DNA of 64,000 nucleotides from Harmothoe impar. Lineage: Eukaryota; Annelida; Polychaeta; Phyllodocida; Polynoidae. A program made the position numbers and the translations under genes. The stretch spans positions 3,400,703 through 3,464,702 of the forward strand of contig OX381705.1 of NCBI GenBank assembly GCA_947462335.1. Direction: 5' to 3'. Every line of letters begins with the position of its first letter. Within the stretch, counting starts at the first letter, position 1. The notes under the pieces were generated by a model, which saw nothing but the letters and a program-made list of their open reading frames with translations, was not told the DNA's origin and made no database searches. Below, piece after piece: positions 51,401-53,400 of the stretch.

Positions 51401-53400
51401 TTGTTGTATTTACTGTGTAATAACGGACGTTGTTGGTGTGTCTCAGATCCAGCAGATGGCAGGCCGGTTGTCGTTGTATTTACTGTGTAATAACGGACGT
51501 TGTTGGTGTGTCTCAGATCCAGCAGATGGCAGGCCGGTTGTTGTTGTATTTACTGTGTGATAACGGACATTGTTGGTGTGTCTCAGATCCAGCAGATGGC
51601 AGGCCGGTTGTCGCGAACCCAGGAGGAGGCGATGAGGAAGAAGAGTCAGGAGCTGGGGCAGCGCACGGACGACCAGCGGGAGCAGCTCAGGAGGGGGGGA
51701 GTCAACGCTCTCAGGGGTGAGTCATATAGAGGGGAGTCATGGAGGGGAGTCAACACCCTCAGGGGTGAGTCATACAGGGGGAGTCTCAGGGGTGAGTCAT
51801 GGTGGGGGAGTCAACTTTCTCAGGGGTGAGTCATGGAGGGGGAGTAAACGCTCTCAAGGGAGTCATGGTGGGGGAGTCAACACTCTCAGGGGTGAGTCAT
51901 AGAGGGAGGAGTCAAGGCTCTCAGGGGTGAGTCATAGAGGGAGGAGTCAAGGCTCTCAGGGGTGAGTCATAGAGGGGGAGTCAACGCTCTCAGGGTAAGT
52001 CATACAGGGGAGTCATGGAGGGAGGAGTCAACACACTCAGGAGTGAGTCATACAGGGGGAGTCAACGCTCTCAAGGGTGAGTCATGCAGGGGGAGTCAAC
52101 GCTCTCAAGGGTGAGTCATACAAGAGGGTCATCCAAGGGAGTCAATGCTCTCAGGGGTGAGTCATAGAGGGAGGAGTCAAGGCTCTCAGGGGTGAGTCAT
52201 ACAGGGGTGAGTCATACAGGGGGAGTCAACGCTCTCAGGGTAAGTCATACAGGGGAGTCATGGAGGGAGGAGTCAACACTCACAGGGGTGAGTCATGCAG
52301 GGGTGAGTCATACAGGGGGAGTCAAGGCTCCCAGGGGAGTCATACAGGGGGAGTCAAAACTCTCAGGGGTGAGTCAGGGGGGAGTCAACGCACTCAAGGG
52401 TAAGTCATCAAGTCATGGAGGGGGAGTCAGCGGGAGCAGCTCAGAAGGGGGTAGTCAATGCTCTCAGGGGGAGTCATGCAGGGTGAGTCATGGCAGGGGA
52501 GTCATGGAGGGGGAGTTATGGAGGGGGAATTATGGAGGGGGAGTCATTGGAAGATCCATGGAGGGGGAGTCATGGAGGGGGGAGTCATAACACATTAAGA
52601 GGTAAAAATCTGCAATTTTCAGCATGTCTACAATAATGAATTATCCGGCCAATGGGTGAATATCCACTTCGGTTTCTTGGGTAACTTAAGCTTAGAATGC
52701 TTTTTCATGGGCAGACAGGTTTACGCGACAAGTCAACCGGTGTAATAAGACATTTTTTTTCTATTCCTATTGATCGTGTTTAATCATAGTTGTTTACTTA
52801 CCTACAGAGTATGCGAATGCAATAGACCAGAGTAAGGCGATGTACCTCCAGGAGGCGAGCGTGCTGCTCAAACAAGGAAACCGGGAGAAGGCCCAGATCC
52901 TGGTCACCAAGAAAAAGATCATAGAGAAAGAGGTAGGTCTGAGCTGAGCATTCAGCCAGTTCTTTAAGCTTCTCCAAAAGAATTGGTGGTTTCTCATCAT
53001 CTAGTTAAAATATGATGAGGGTACATGTATTCTTTCTTTTTTTATCTGTGGCTAAAATCCATATACAGCTAGGGAAATTAAAAGTTTTCACGCACCATTT
53101 TCACATTTCAATAATTAAGAGTATGTTGATCCCCAATAGTTGTTATGATTCAAGTTATTCGTAGGTCACTGCATTACTGTCAGCATAAGTTTTAAATTTA
53201 TACCAAATGTATCGATAGTTGTGAAAGTTTAACATATTCTCCATTAACAATATTAAAAAAGATTGTTATGATGTGCACGGGGATGAGCAAAATTGGATAC
53301 AGTTAATAACTCTATAGTTACACCATATTCTCAATAAATAACTGTACACCTTTTATCCCTGTTACAGGTGGAAGGCATCAGATCCAAGTTACCGCGGTAA
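9363..53400 (+). CDS. CC2D1A/B: CC2D1, coiled-coil and C2 domain-containing protein 1 (Lgd/CC2D1A/B ortholog), complete, 27 coding exons
   Basis: CC2D1 proteins regulate ESCRT-III: DM14 domains bind CHMP4/Shrub and the C2 domain contacts membranes. They affect endosomal sorting and Notch signalling, and the human protein has also been described as a transcriptional repressor. The 27 exons join with consistent phases to about 1002 residues; human CC2D1A is about 950. Domains by residue: acidic N-terminus 1-140, DM14-1 about 145-203, DM14-2 about 281-337, Pro/Ala linkers, DM14-3 about 407-466, DM14-4 about 547-605, helical linker 606-700, C2 about 695-872, coiled coil about 895-995. Each DM14 carries the A(K/R)xxGD...K...PVD..PPP-type pattern, weaker in DM14-1. 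The start MFGRKKEPAPPPPRKGGG resembles the basic, Pro-rich family N-terminus. Odd: ten exon edges have been copied into flanking introns (see findings). Confidence 0.95.
9435..10559 (+). other. CC2D1 intron 1, nothing firmly recognised
   Basis: Contains clusters of GACTCACTCTCCGACT-like short direct repeats (about 9440-9610 and 9830-9905) and a G-rich stretch near 10371-10500. I see no exon or TIR pair. Confidence 0.4.
10560..10698 (+). CDS. CC2D1A/B: CC2D1 exon 2
   Basis: Acceptor TTGTGTAG, donor GTAAGT after a one-base overhang. It encodes an acidic stretch with DDDDAELEAELAMISGE, matching the DEELEAEFLAL-type motif near the N-terminus of human CC2D1A. Confidence 0.92.
11022..11128 (+). 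CDS. CC2D1A/B: CC2D1 exon 3
   Basis: Encodes GPMAMDALDKLVANSMKDIP and an Asp-rich tail ending NDPELL. Acceptor GTGGCAG, donor GTCAGT, ends in phase 0. Confidence 0.9.
11448..12132. repeat. Tandem pair of about 310-bp diverged repeats, intron 3
   Basis: AAGACTTAAAATGGTCACAG (11460 on) and AAGACTCAAAATAGTCGCAG (11828 on) begin two copies with the same order of motifs, including TGTAGTTTCTGACCCA, GGGGGTATTTTT and GACCCCTAATAAAA. Confidence 0.85.
12282..12526 (+). repeat. 11-bp TGACCTCTGTG tandem repeat with embedded copy of the exon 4 acceptor edge
   Basis: About twenty TGACCT-type half-sites at mostly 11-base spacing. They are interrupted at 12391-12440 by a near-exact copy of the GTACAG acceptor plus the first 44 or so bases of exon 4. 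The true exon follows 130 bases later, so using the upstream acceptor would shift the frame. Confidence 0.9.
12527..12739 (+). CDS. CC2D1A/B: CC2D1 exon 4 (DM14-1, first half)
   Basis: Seventy-one codons from AELQMLSTQGG through LLEERLSMYQTAMEAAKASG to SSKARRLDRGIK. This is the first half of DM14-1, and human CC2D1A has ERLALYQTAIESARQAGD here. Acceptor GTACAG, donor GTAGGC. The acceptor and the first 44 or so coding bases are also present 130 bases upstream. Confidence 0.95.
12826..13940. mobile_element. 1115-bp TIR element in CC2D1 intron 4
   Basis: CTATAGATGTTCCCACCATA and TATGGGACTCAA at the left are matched inverted by TTGAGTCCCATATATAGTGG and GAACATCTATAG at the right, about 30 bp with few mismatches. 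No transposase is visible, so it is non-autonomous. Confidence 0.88.
14306..14447 (+). CDS. CC2D1A/B: CC2D1 exon 5 (DM14-1, second half)
   Basis: Forty-seven codons plus one base. Encodes ALRDLLRSARAGRPVAEDDI then PPAV, the conserved end of a DM14 module, followed by a Ser/Thr/Pro linker. Acceptor CTCAG, donor GTCAGT. Confidence 0.92.
14960..15260. mobile_element. Hairpin MITE with 27-bp internal expansion
   Basis: About seven copies of a 27-bp unit (CATGATGCATGAATGCATCA plus TGGTCGT), itself palindromic, lie at 14975-15150 within a member of the GCAGCCCTGG family. The right end reads GCACCATGCCGTTCTAAAAG. Short runs of divergent spacer and the 27-bp spacing rule out CRISPR. Confidence 0.85.
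15303..15566. mobile_element. TIR element, GGTTTGTTTCAGGT family (copy 1)
   Basis: GAAGGTTTGTTTCAGGTAAC at the left; GGTTACCTGAAACAAACC at the right, with outer A/T runs and GGCC. Internal GTAGGGTCGG motifs. Confidence 0.88.
15570..16030 (+). other. CC2D1 intron 5 segment, nothing recognised
   Basis: Mixed-composition intron with no repeat pair or exon signal that I can support. Confidence 0.4.
16031..16660. mobile_element. ACCGTATTCGACGT element interrupted by a GGTTTGTTTCAGG element
   Basis: Outer ends TACCGTATTCGACGTAAAC (16031) and ACGTCGAATACGGTA (16660). Inside, 16157-16428 is a full GGTTTGTTTCAGG element, so the latter inserted second. Confidence 0.85.
16711..16746 (+). CDS. CC2D1A/B: CC2D1 exon 6 (36-nt microexon)
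   Basis: Acceptor GATTTCAG, donor GTAAGC. It keeps frame between exons 5 and 7 and encodes KIKRPDETMEAE plus a split codon. Being 36 nt it could be skipped without a frameshift. Confidence 0.8.
17030..17365. mobile_element. TTAA hairpin MITE copies, intron 6
   Basis: Begins near TCCTTTAAGGATAGC and ends CCTTAAAGGGTTAA. It contains several GCAGCCCCGGCG-type stems and GCATGATGC motifs. Confidence 0.82.
17397..17510 (+). CDS. CC2D1A/B: CC2D1 exon 7 (Pro/Ala linker)
   Basis: Encodes NTGSAHSSPAHRGYGQQIPP and a Pro/Ala-rich tail ending APAP. Acceptor TTCCAG, donor GTAAGT, 114 nt and frame-neutral. Confidence 0.88.
17637..17930. mobile_element. Second copy of the 1661-1962 element
   Basis: Same order: GTGGCCGTATTCAATGGGC, CAAATGCCAACTACATTAAT, GGGGCGCATCCCACTCAGCC. 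It is flanked on both sides by TCCTTAAAGGGTATAGTACA, a direct repeat that may be a duplicated target or older repeat. Confidence 0.82.
18001..18308 (+). repeat. Three copies of the exon 8 acceptor edge in intron 7
   Basis: Segments resembling the first 36 or so bases of exon 8, each followed by a GTAGACCTA/GCAGACCTA-type intron tail, begin near 18002, 18109 and 18224. The last copy is nearly perfect, with its own CAG acceptor, 85 bases before the true exon. The older copies have lost the AG or several bases. Confidence 0.9.
18309..18421 (+). CDS. CC2D1A/B: CC2D1 exon 8 (DM14-2, first half)
   Basis: Encodes GDDRGVLVQRKDQYKHAALA then AKRSGDEATARRYIKTAK. Human CC2D1A has QSRQRDYKLAALHAKQQGD at this position. 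Acceptor TATACAG, donor GTGAGG, ends in phase 0. Confidence 0.94.
19122..19472. mobile_element. 351-bp TIR element with perfect 27-bp ends
   Basis: TATAGTCAAGACCGGAGAAT followed by TTGGCGA at 19122 is exactly inverted at 19446-19472. The outermost TATA allows a TA target site, as in Tc1/mariner-like elements, but the family is not established. No coding sequence. Confidence 0.92.
19526..19610 (+). CDS. CC2D1A/B: CC2D1 exon 9 (DM14-2, second half)
   Basis: Encodes QFEMVITAMDEGKPVDLSQM then PPPPPEFG. The GxPVDLSxxPPPP motif is diagnostic of the family. Acceptor CTGCAG, donor GTGAGT. Confidence 0.95.
19905..20150. mobile_element. TTAA hairpin MITE, intron 9
   Basis: TTAACCTCTCTAAGGACAG at the left; stems GCAGCACCAGCGAGTAACTC and GCATTGATGC, then GCATGATGCTTGAATGCAG. 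The right end is truncated near exon 10. Confidence 0.8.
20199..20354 (+). CDS. CC2D1A/B: CC2D1 exon 10 (Ala/Pro linker; NAGNAG acceptor)
   Basis: Encodes PTARTAGQAQGSAGPTPSQL, an Ala run, and TEEELPVPVPEMLVE. The acceptor reads CACAGCAG, a tandem NAGNAG: the exon could start at 20196 or 20199, adding or dropping one Ala with frame kept. Donor GTGGGT. Confidence 0.88.
20662..20715 (+). pseudogene. Decayed copy of exon 11 5' part
   Basis: AAAGTTGTTTAACG, a CCCAGGAG and a later GGGCTAGAACAAC match exon 11 (from 21502), with an internal deletion of about 15-20 bases. The sequence upstream reads TTACATGA where exon 11 has TTTTTACAG, so the acceptor is lost. It lies about 840 bases before the true exon. 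Confidence 0.8.
20815..21480. mobile_element. Large ACCGTAAAA/ATACGCG TIR element, intron 10
   Basis: TTACCGTAAAACCTTGCGTA at the left; TACGCAAAGTTTTACGGTA at the right, ending about 20 bases before the exon 11 acceptor. Inside are GTGCGGCTTATAGGAT repeats and long C-runs (21118-21230). Confidence 0.85.
21502..21650 (+). CDS. CC2D1A/B: CC2D1 exon 11 (DM14-3, first half)
   Basis: Encodes EKKKLFNAPQEAGSVLEALE then QRLEKYRASCLQAKGEENNS and KARRMGRIVK. Human has LLEALEQRMERYQVAAAQAK. Acceptor TTTACAG, donor GTAACC, ends in phase 0. Confidence 0.95.
21669..21961. mobile_element. ACCGTATTCGACGT family element, intron 11
   Basis: TACCGTATTTGACGTAATAA at the left; TTATTACGTCGAATACGG at the right. 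Interior includes AAAAGCGTCCCCTACCCTTT. Confidence 0.88.
22028..22265. mobile_element. TTAA hairpin MITE, intron 11
   Basis: AACCCTTTAATGTGTACCAT at the left; GACACGCTGTCCTTTAATGG at the right. Contains GCAGCCCTGGCGAGTAACTA. A related fragment lies at 22550-22710. Confidence 0.8.
22443..22515 (+). CDS. CC2D1A/B: CC2D1 exon 12 (DM14-3, second half)
   Basis: Encodes QYEDAVKAHKAGKPVDYAEL then PTPP plus one base. Human has QYQDAIRAHKAGRAVDVAEL. Acceptor TCTGCAG, donor GTAAGG. Confidence 0.96.
22710..23792 (+). other. CC2D1 intron 12 segment, short direct repeats only
   Basis: 23245-23270 holds AGGTCAGGTCAGGTCAGG, 23275-23315 two CATCACGTCACTAAGCA units, 23331-23366 three ATTAGATGGCG units, followed by a G-run. 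The rest shows nothing recognised. Confidence 0.5.
23793..24005 (+). CDS. CC2D1A/B: CC2D1 exon 13 (GFPPIPG and Pro/His/Ala linker)
   Basis: Starts GFPPIPGPAKIPPP, matching human PPGFPPIQG, and ends APHPTAHPAPAARPAMQRQ plus one base. The first of many identical donors (AAAGTGAGT) closes the exon at 24005. The last 65 or so coding bases are the seed of the 77-bp array that follows, so the exact donor in use needs transcript data. Confidence 0.85.
23941..26870 (+). repeat. 77-bp minisatellite carrying the exon 13 donor, about 37 copies
   Basis: Successive ATGCAGAGACAAAGTGAG motifs start at 23993, 24070 and 24147, then at roughly 77-bp steps to about 26818, with a few shorter units. Each unit holds the last part of exon 13, a GTGAGT donor and C-rich intron. 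Since 77 is not a multiple of 3 the frame rotates, and one frame meets TGA inside the donor. The C-rich composition leaves all three minus-strand frames open for nearly 1000 codons, which I treat as an artefact. Confidence 0.95.
26870..27680 (+). other. CC2D1 intron 13 tail, nothing recognised
   Basis: Beyond the 77-bp array. It contains a short tandem of GGATTATCCCGGACAG near 27420-27450; no TIR pair or exon is apparent. Confidence 0.4.
27681..27720 (+). repeat. Extra copy of the exon 14 acceptor edge
   Basis: CATCACATTACAG followed by CCTCAATACTGAGT duplicates the exon 14 acceptor and first 14 coding bases, about 65 bases upstream of the true site (CGTCAATACTGAGT). One base of the coding part differs. 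Confidence 0.85.
27771..27904 (+). CDS. CC2D1A/B: CC2D1 exon 14 (DM14-4, first half)
   Basis: Encodes TSILSRAEQQAMFLQERQLA then FKRAALKAKQNGDMELAKKY and LRQAM. Human has AALRAKQKNDVEGAAMHLRQ. Acceptor ATTACAG, donor GTGAGG, ends in phase 0. Confidence 0.95.
28069..28450 (+). repeat. 31-bp tandem repeat (CAGCTGAGGTCAAGGTCAGA), about 12 copies, intron 14
   Basis: Each unit carries the palindrome CTCAGCTGAG and the extended half-site TCAAGGTCA, with a GAAAATAGC-type spacer. A further decayed unit recurs near 28725-28770. No splice site is contained in this one, unlike the exon-edge arrays. Confidence 0.93.
28818..28874 (+). CDS. CC2D1A/B: CC2D1 exon 15 (DM14-4, second half)
   Basis: Nineteen codons, GFDQMIEASKSGLPVDMAQ, phase 0 at both ends. 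Human has GLEPMLEASRNGLPVDITKV. Acceptor GTTGCAG, donor GTAGGT. Confidence 0.95.
29126..29248 (+). CDS. CC2D1A/B: CC2D1 exon 16 (helical linker)
   Basis: Forty-one codons. Encodes VPALPGMGDDKLEFISSKDV then KTGDRAETYKTLEQELIAQI and R. It is the family's linker between DM14-4 and C2. Acceptor CCCCAG, donor GTAAGT, phase 0. Confidence 0.93.
29249..30359 (+). other. CC2D1 intron 16, GTGTCAAATTTT repeats
   Basis: 29385-29560 holds repeats of CCGTGTCAAATTTTA and AAAACCCCCGTGTC. 30220-30300 holds repeats of GCAATTCCGGAATTG. Nothing else recognised. Confidence 0.5.
30360..30418 (+). CDS. CC2D1A/B: CC2D1 exon 17
   Basis: Encodes TCTTNSEHFTKLGDVSTAAK across the following junction. Human has CLNHSNQFTQLGNITETTKF. 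Acceptor TTCCAG, donor GTAAGT. Confidence 0.93.
30631..30747 (+). CDS. CC2D1A/B: CC2D1 exon 18 (C2 lead-in)
   Basis: Encodes FDKIGVNARKDLESLKNAFK then HGDPVPRFHYESRTYTLV. Human has SMDILKQAFVRGLPTPTARF. Acceptor TTCTCAG, donor GTAAGT. Confidence 0.94.
31317..31446 (+). CDS. CC2D1A/B: CC2D1 exon 19 (C2 domain, N-terminal strands)
   Basis: Encodes SFSDLGDNDLQLTIIRGLNY, LPSDYSPTDLNTYIQYELPY and PN. Human has FPDLSSNDMLLFIVKGINLP. Acceptor TTCACAG, donor GTAAGT. Confidence 0.95.
31483..32752. mobile_element. Possible 1.27-kb TIR element, GGTACCCACA ends, intron 19
   Basis: CAGGGTACCCACAAACAGAG and AACAGGGAAAA motifs at the left face AAACAGGGAAAACATATAG and TTTGTGTGGGTACC at the right. The TIR is short and imperfect. 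No coding sequence. Confidence 0.55.
33045..33460. repeat. Dispersed repeat with GGACATTCGGTCCTGC motif
   Basis: ACAGGACATTCAGTCCTGCA near 33071 and GGACATTCGGTCCTGC near 33326 share a motif also found in intron 8 (18532-18560). Element ends are not defined. Confidence 0.5.
33605..33756 (+). CDS. CC2D1A/B: CC2D1 exon 20 (C2 domain, central)
   Basis: Encodes DDPQKGYSETVKGSNNPEHN, QSFTLNVNRKSRAFLRFLKS and KAIKLEVFYK. Human has KTSVIKNTDSPEFKEQFKLC. The donor GTAGGT at 33757 is the first of eight identical ones. Confidence 0.94.
33722..34089 (+). repeat. 47-bp minisatellite carrying the exon 20 donor, 8 copies
   Basis: The unit, from GCTATCAAACTAGAAGTC through ACGGTAGGTCTG, is repeated with almost no divergence. 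Each copy holds the last 35 or so coding bases of exon 20 and its GTAGGT donor; the last copy ends ACGGTAATAA. Reading past the first donor gives CGG then TAG, an immediate stop. Confidence 0.96.
34497..34587 (+). CDS. CC2D1A/B: CC2D1 exon 21 (C2 domain)
   Basis: Encodes RGFFKGDKVLGTASIKLMPL then ENACELHDSYD. Human has GGLFKTDRVLGTAQLKLDAL. Acceptor CCTCAG, donor GTAAGT. Confidence 0.95.
34601..34626 (+). repeat. Second copy of the exon 21 donor edge
   Basis: ACATGACAGTTACGAT, the end of exon 21, recurs 32 bases downstream. The second copy's donor has changed from GTAAGT to CTAAGT and should be dead. Confidence 0.85.
35130..36542 (+). repeat. Array of 16 upstream copies of the exon 22 acceptor edge (unit about 70-100 bp)
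   Basis: GTTTACAG followed by TTRATGGACGGCCGTAAAGC occurs 17 times between 35140 and 36590, the last being the true exon. Each copy holds the acceptor, 16 codons for LMDGRKAVGGKLEVRL, and a TGTATGTGTGT-rich intron spacer of variable length. Differences among copies are largely synonymous (GTG/GTA, GGC/GGT/GGA, AAGCTA/AAACTC). Copies at 36399 and 36471 are exactly 72 bases apart and in frame with the true exon at 36543. Confidence 0.96.
36543..36683 (+). CDS. CC2D1A/B: CC2D1 exon 22 (C2 domain end)
   Basis: Encodes LMDGRKAVGGKLEVRLRVRE, PFLGKQVEEVKEKWLIIDHF and DRVLPAQ. Human has VLDGRRPTGGRLEVMVRIRE and then TERWLVIDP. Donor GTCAGA, phase 0 at both ends. Starts at 36471 or 36399 would add 24 or 48 residues. 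Confidence 0.93.
36815..37682. mobile_element. Compound ACCGTAAAACCCCGCC elements, intron 22
   Basis: CTGTAAAACCCCGCCTATAA begins an outer element with repeated CGGCTTATAGGCGGGG and end GGGGTTTTACGGTA at 37682. Nested within (37177-37615) is a relative in which TAAGCCG is replaced by TTAAGACGG, with its own ACCGTAAAACCCC and GGGTTTTACGGT ends. Confidence 0.82.
38586..38614 (+). CDS. CC2D1A/B: CC2D1 exon 23 (29-nt microexon)
   Basis: Encodes DAAATASRG plus two bases. Acceptor CTTCAG, donor GTAAGT. It is needed to bring exon 24 into frame. Confidence 0.78.
38661..38930. mobile_element. G-rich TIR element, AGTGTTCATTT family
   Basis: AGGGAGTGTTCATTTATTAT at the left; TTAAATGAACACTCCCTAA at the right, with long G-runs and CGTAAAAATT between. 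It begins 47 bases after the exon 23 donor. Confidence 0.85.
39090..39290. mobile_element. TTAA hairpin MITE, intron 23
   Basis: GTCATGATGCATGAATTAAG, GTGAGTAACTCGCCATGGC, then GCAGCCCTGGCGAGTTAG. Right side near GCATTAAAACCCTCTG. Confidence 0.75.
39640..40011. mobile_element. Decayed ACCGTAAAACC-type element, intron 23
   Basis: GCGGCTTATAAGAGAGG at the left and GATTCGGCTTATCATAAAT with TAGGTTTTACGGT at the right. The left end is not clearly preserved. Confidence 0.5.
40590..41255. repeat. GGTTACCCTCCCCTT 15-bp satellite
   Basis: Some 40 degenerate copies of a 14-15-bp unit, (C/T)CTTGGTTACCCTCCC. Higher-order copies of about 60-90 bp occur at 40920-41240. All long frames across it are low-complexity. 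Confidence 0.95.
42164..42346. mobile_element. Small pogo/Tigger-like TIR element
   Basis: AGTGGGACCTCAATAATCCG at the left; CGGGATTATCGATGTCTCAC then TGTA at the right. AGTGRGACxTCxATAATCC ends with flanking TA are typical of pogo-like elements; the family assignment is from resemblance only. Confidence 0.65.
43425..43818. mobile_element. TTAA hairpin MITE, interrupted
   Basis: TTAACCCTCTGAGGGTGGCA at the left and CTATGCTGCCCTTAAAGGG with TTAA at the right. The middle (43590-43735) is replaced by unrelated sequence containing CTTCCGGCTTATTGGCGG. Confidence 0.75.
43977..44228. mobile_element. TTAA hairpin MITE, well-preserved copy
   Basis: TAACCCTTAAAGGGCCGCAG at the left; TACGCTGCCCTTAAAGGG and TTAA at the right. 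Between are GCAGCCCTTGCGAGTAACTC, GGGTTGAGACACTCC and GCAGCCCTGGCGAGTTACTC. This is the best reference copy of the family. Confidence 0.9.
44990..45195. mobile_element. TTAA hairpin MITE copy
   Basis: GCAGCCCCCGAGAGTAACTC paired with CGGGGCTGCATTCATGC, then GCAGTCCTGGCAAGCTACTC with its complement, ending near CCTTGAAGGTTTGA. Confidence 0.82.
45470..45666. mobile_element. TTAA hairpin MITE copy
   Basis: Internal TTAACCCTTTAACGATGGCG at 45512; right end GCTGTCCTTAAAGGGTTAA. Stem GCAGCCCTGGAGATTAACTG. Confidence 0.82.
46028..46157. mobile_element. ACCGTAARTTCTCGCGTATAAGCC family element
   Basis: ACCGTAAGTTCTCGCGTATA at the left; CACAAGAATTTACTGT at the right; internal GGTGCGGCTTATAGGAT. Confidence 0.8.
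46870..47093. mobile_element. TTAA hairpin MITE copy
   Basis: TTTAAGGGCGGAATAGTGC at the left; GCCGTCCTTAAAGGGTTAA at the right. The stem includes CTCGCCAGGACTGCATCCAT. Confidence 0.82.
47415..47605. mobile_element. Decayed hairpin MITE copy
   Basis: CAGCATAGTGCTTTTATGCA at the left; GATGCATGAATGGAGCCCTG and GCATTCATGCATCATGCC inside. The TTAA ends are not preserved. Confidence 0.7.
47699..47867. mobile_element. ACCGTATTTGACGTGATAAGC family element
   Basis: TACCGTATTTGACGTGATAA at the left; GGGCGCTTGTTACATCAAAT with ACG at the right. The right end has drifted. Confidence 0.82.
48207..48282 (+). CDS. CC2D1A/B: CC2D1 exon 24 (C-terminal coiled coil)
   Basis: Encodes NAPGPPSQHIASLKVLEYEK then QLFDRQ. 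Human has RPLHSLSVLAFDQERLERKI. Acceptor CCCACAG, donor GTAAGC. Confidence 0.93.
48300..48506. mobile_element. ACCGTAAATTCCCG family element just after exon 24
   Basis: TACCGTAAATTCCCGTATAT at the left; GGCTTATCAGAGGTTTTAAG then GTAA at the right. It starts 18 bases after the exon 24 end. Confidence 0.78.
49038..49290. mobile_element. TTAA hairpin MITE copy
   Basis: ATTAACGCCTTAAGGGCTGC at the left; GCATCCTTAAAGGGTTAA at the right. Stems ACAGCCCTGGTGAGTAACTT and GTTGAGACACTCCTGAAGG. Confidence 0.87.
49291..49800. mobile_element. TTAA hairpin MITE split by a GGTTTGTTTCAGG element
   Basis: The hairpin element runs from AAGGGCTGCACAGTAC to about 49411 and resumes at GGGCATGATGCTTGAATGC (49695), ending near GCTGCCCTCACAGAGC. 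The insert 49413-49693 has ends AAGTTTTGTTTCAGGTAACA and GTGACCTGAAACAAACC. Confidence 0.87.
49910..50395. mobile_element. Rearranged hairpin MITE copies
   Basis: TTTAACCCTTTAAGGTTGAC begins a copy with GCAGCCCCGGCGACTATCTC. A segment of AATAAGCGCCGG-type sequence (50015-50200) is inserted, after which hairpin motifs resume and end near 50395. Confidence 0.65.
50409..50493. repeat. 29-bp tandem repeat, three copies
   Basis: CCTCAGTGGGGAACTATATG followed by AGTGATAAC is repeated three times without visible change. Confidence 0.93.
50605..51586 (+). repeat. 70-bp minisatellite carrying the exon 25 acceptor, 14 upstream copies
   Basis: Fourteen 70-bp steps (980 bases) separate the first CAGATGGCA near 50612 from the true exon. 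Each unit holds TGTCTCAG, the first 25 or so bases of exon 25 (IQQMAGRL) and a TTGTTGTATTTACTG spacer; the first unit is diverged. Since 70 is 3x23+1, using most decoy acceptors shifts the frame and meets a TAA inside the next two units. Confidence 0.96.
51587..51716 (+). CDS. CC2D1A/B: CC2D1 exon 25 (coiled coil)
   Basis: Encodes IQQMAGRLSRTQEEAMRKKS, QELGQRTDDQREQLRRGGVN and ALR plus one base. Human has DIMQRSQWQRAQLEQGGVGI. Acceptor TCTCAG, donor GTGAGT. Both edges seed tandem arrays. Confidence 0.94.
51693..52590 (+). repeat. About 34-bp degenerate minisatellite carrying the exon 25 donor, roughly 25 copies
   Basis: Units of the form GGAGTCAACGCTCTCAGGGG then TGAGTCATAGAGG repeat the last bases of exon 25 (GGVNALRG) with its GTGAGT donor. 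Unit length varies and some copies have lost the GT. The array decays toward its 3' end into GGGGGAGTCATGGAG runs. Confidence 0.92.
52808..52932 (+). CDS. CC2D1A/B: CC2D1 exon 26 (coiled coil)
   Basis: Encodes EYANAIDQSKAMYLQEASVL, LKQGNREKAQILVTKKKIIE and KE. Human has EYAAQLERQLQFYTEAARRL. Acceptor CCTACAG, donor GTAGGT. Confidence 0.95.
53368..53400 (+). CDS. CC2D1A/B: CC2D1 exon 27 (last, with stop)
   Basis: Ten codons, VEGIRSKLPR, then TAA at 53398-53400, followed at once by a second in-frame TAA. The human protein ends ELQRLRR. Acceptor GTTACAG. An AATAAA overlaps the stop but is too close to serve as the poly(A) signal, and I cannot place the true one. Confidence 0.92.
   Translation: MEGIRSKLPR

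Noticed and set aside
50600..51830. Overlapping small plus-strand frames of about 66 codons
   Set aside because: They are the shifted readings of the 70-bp exon 25 array and all end at the same TAA in the spacer.
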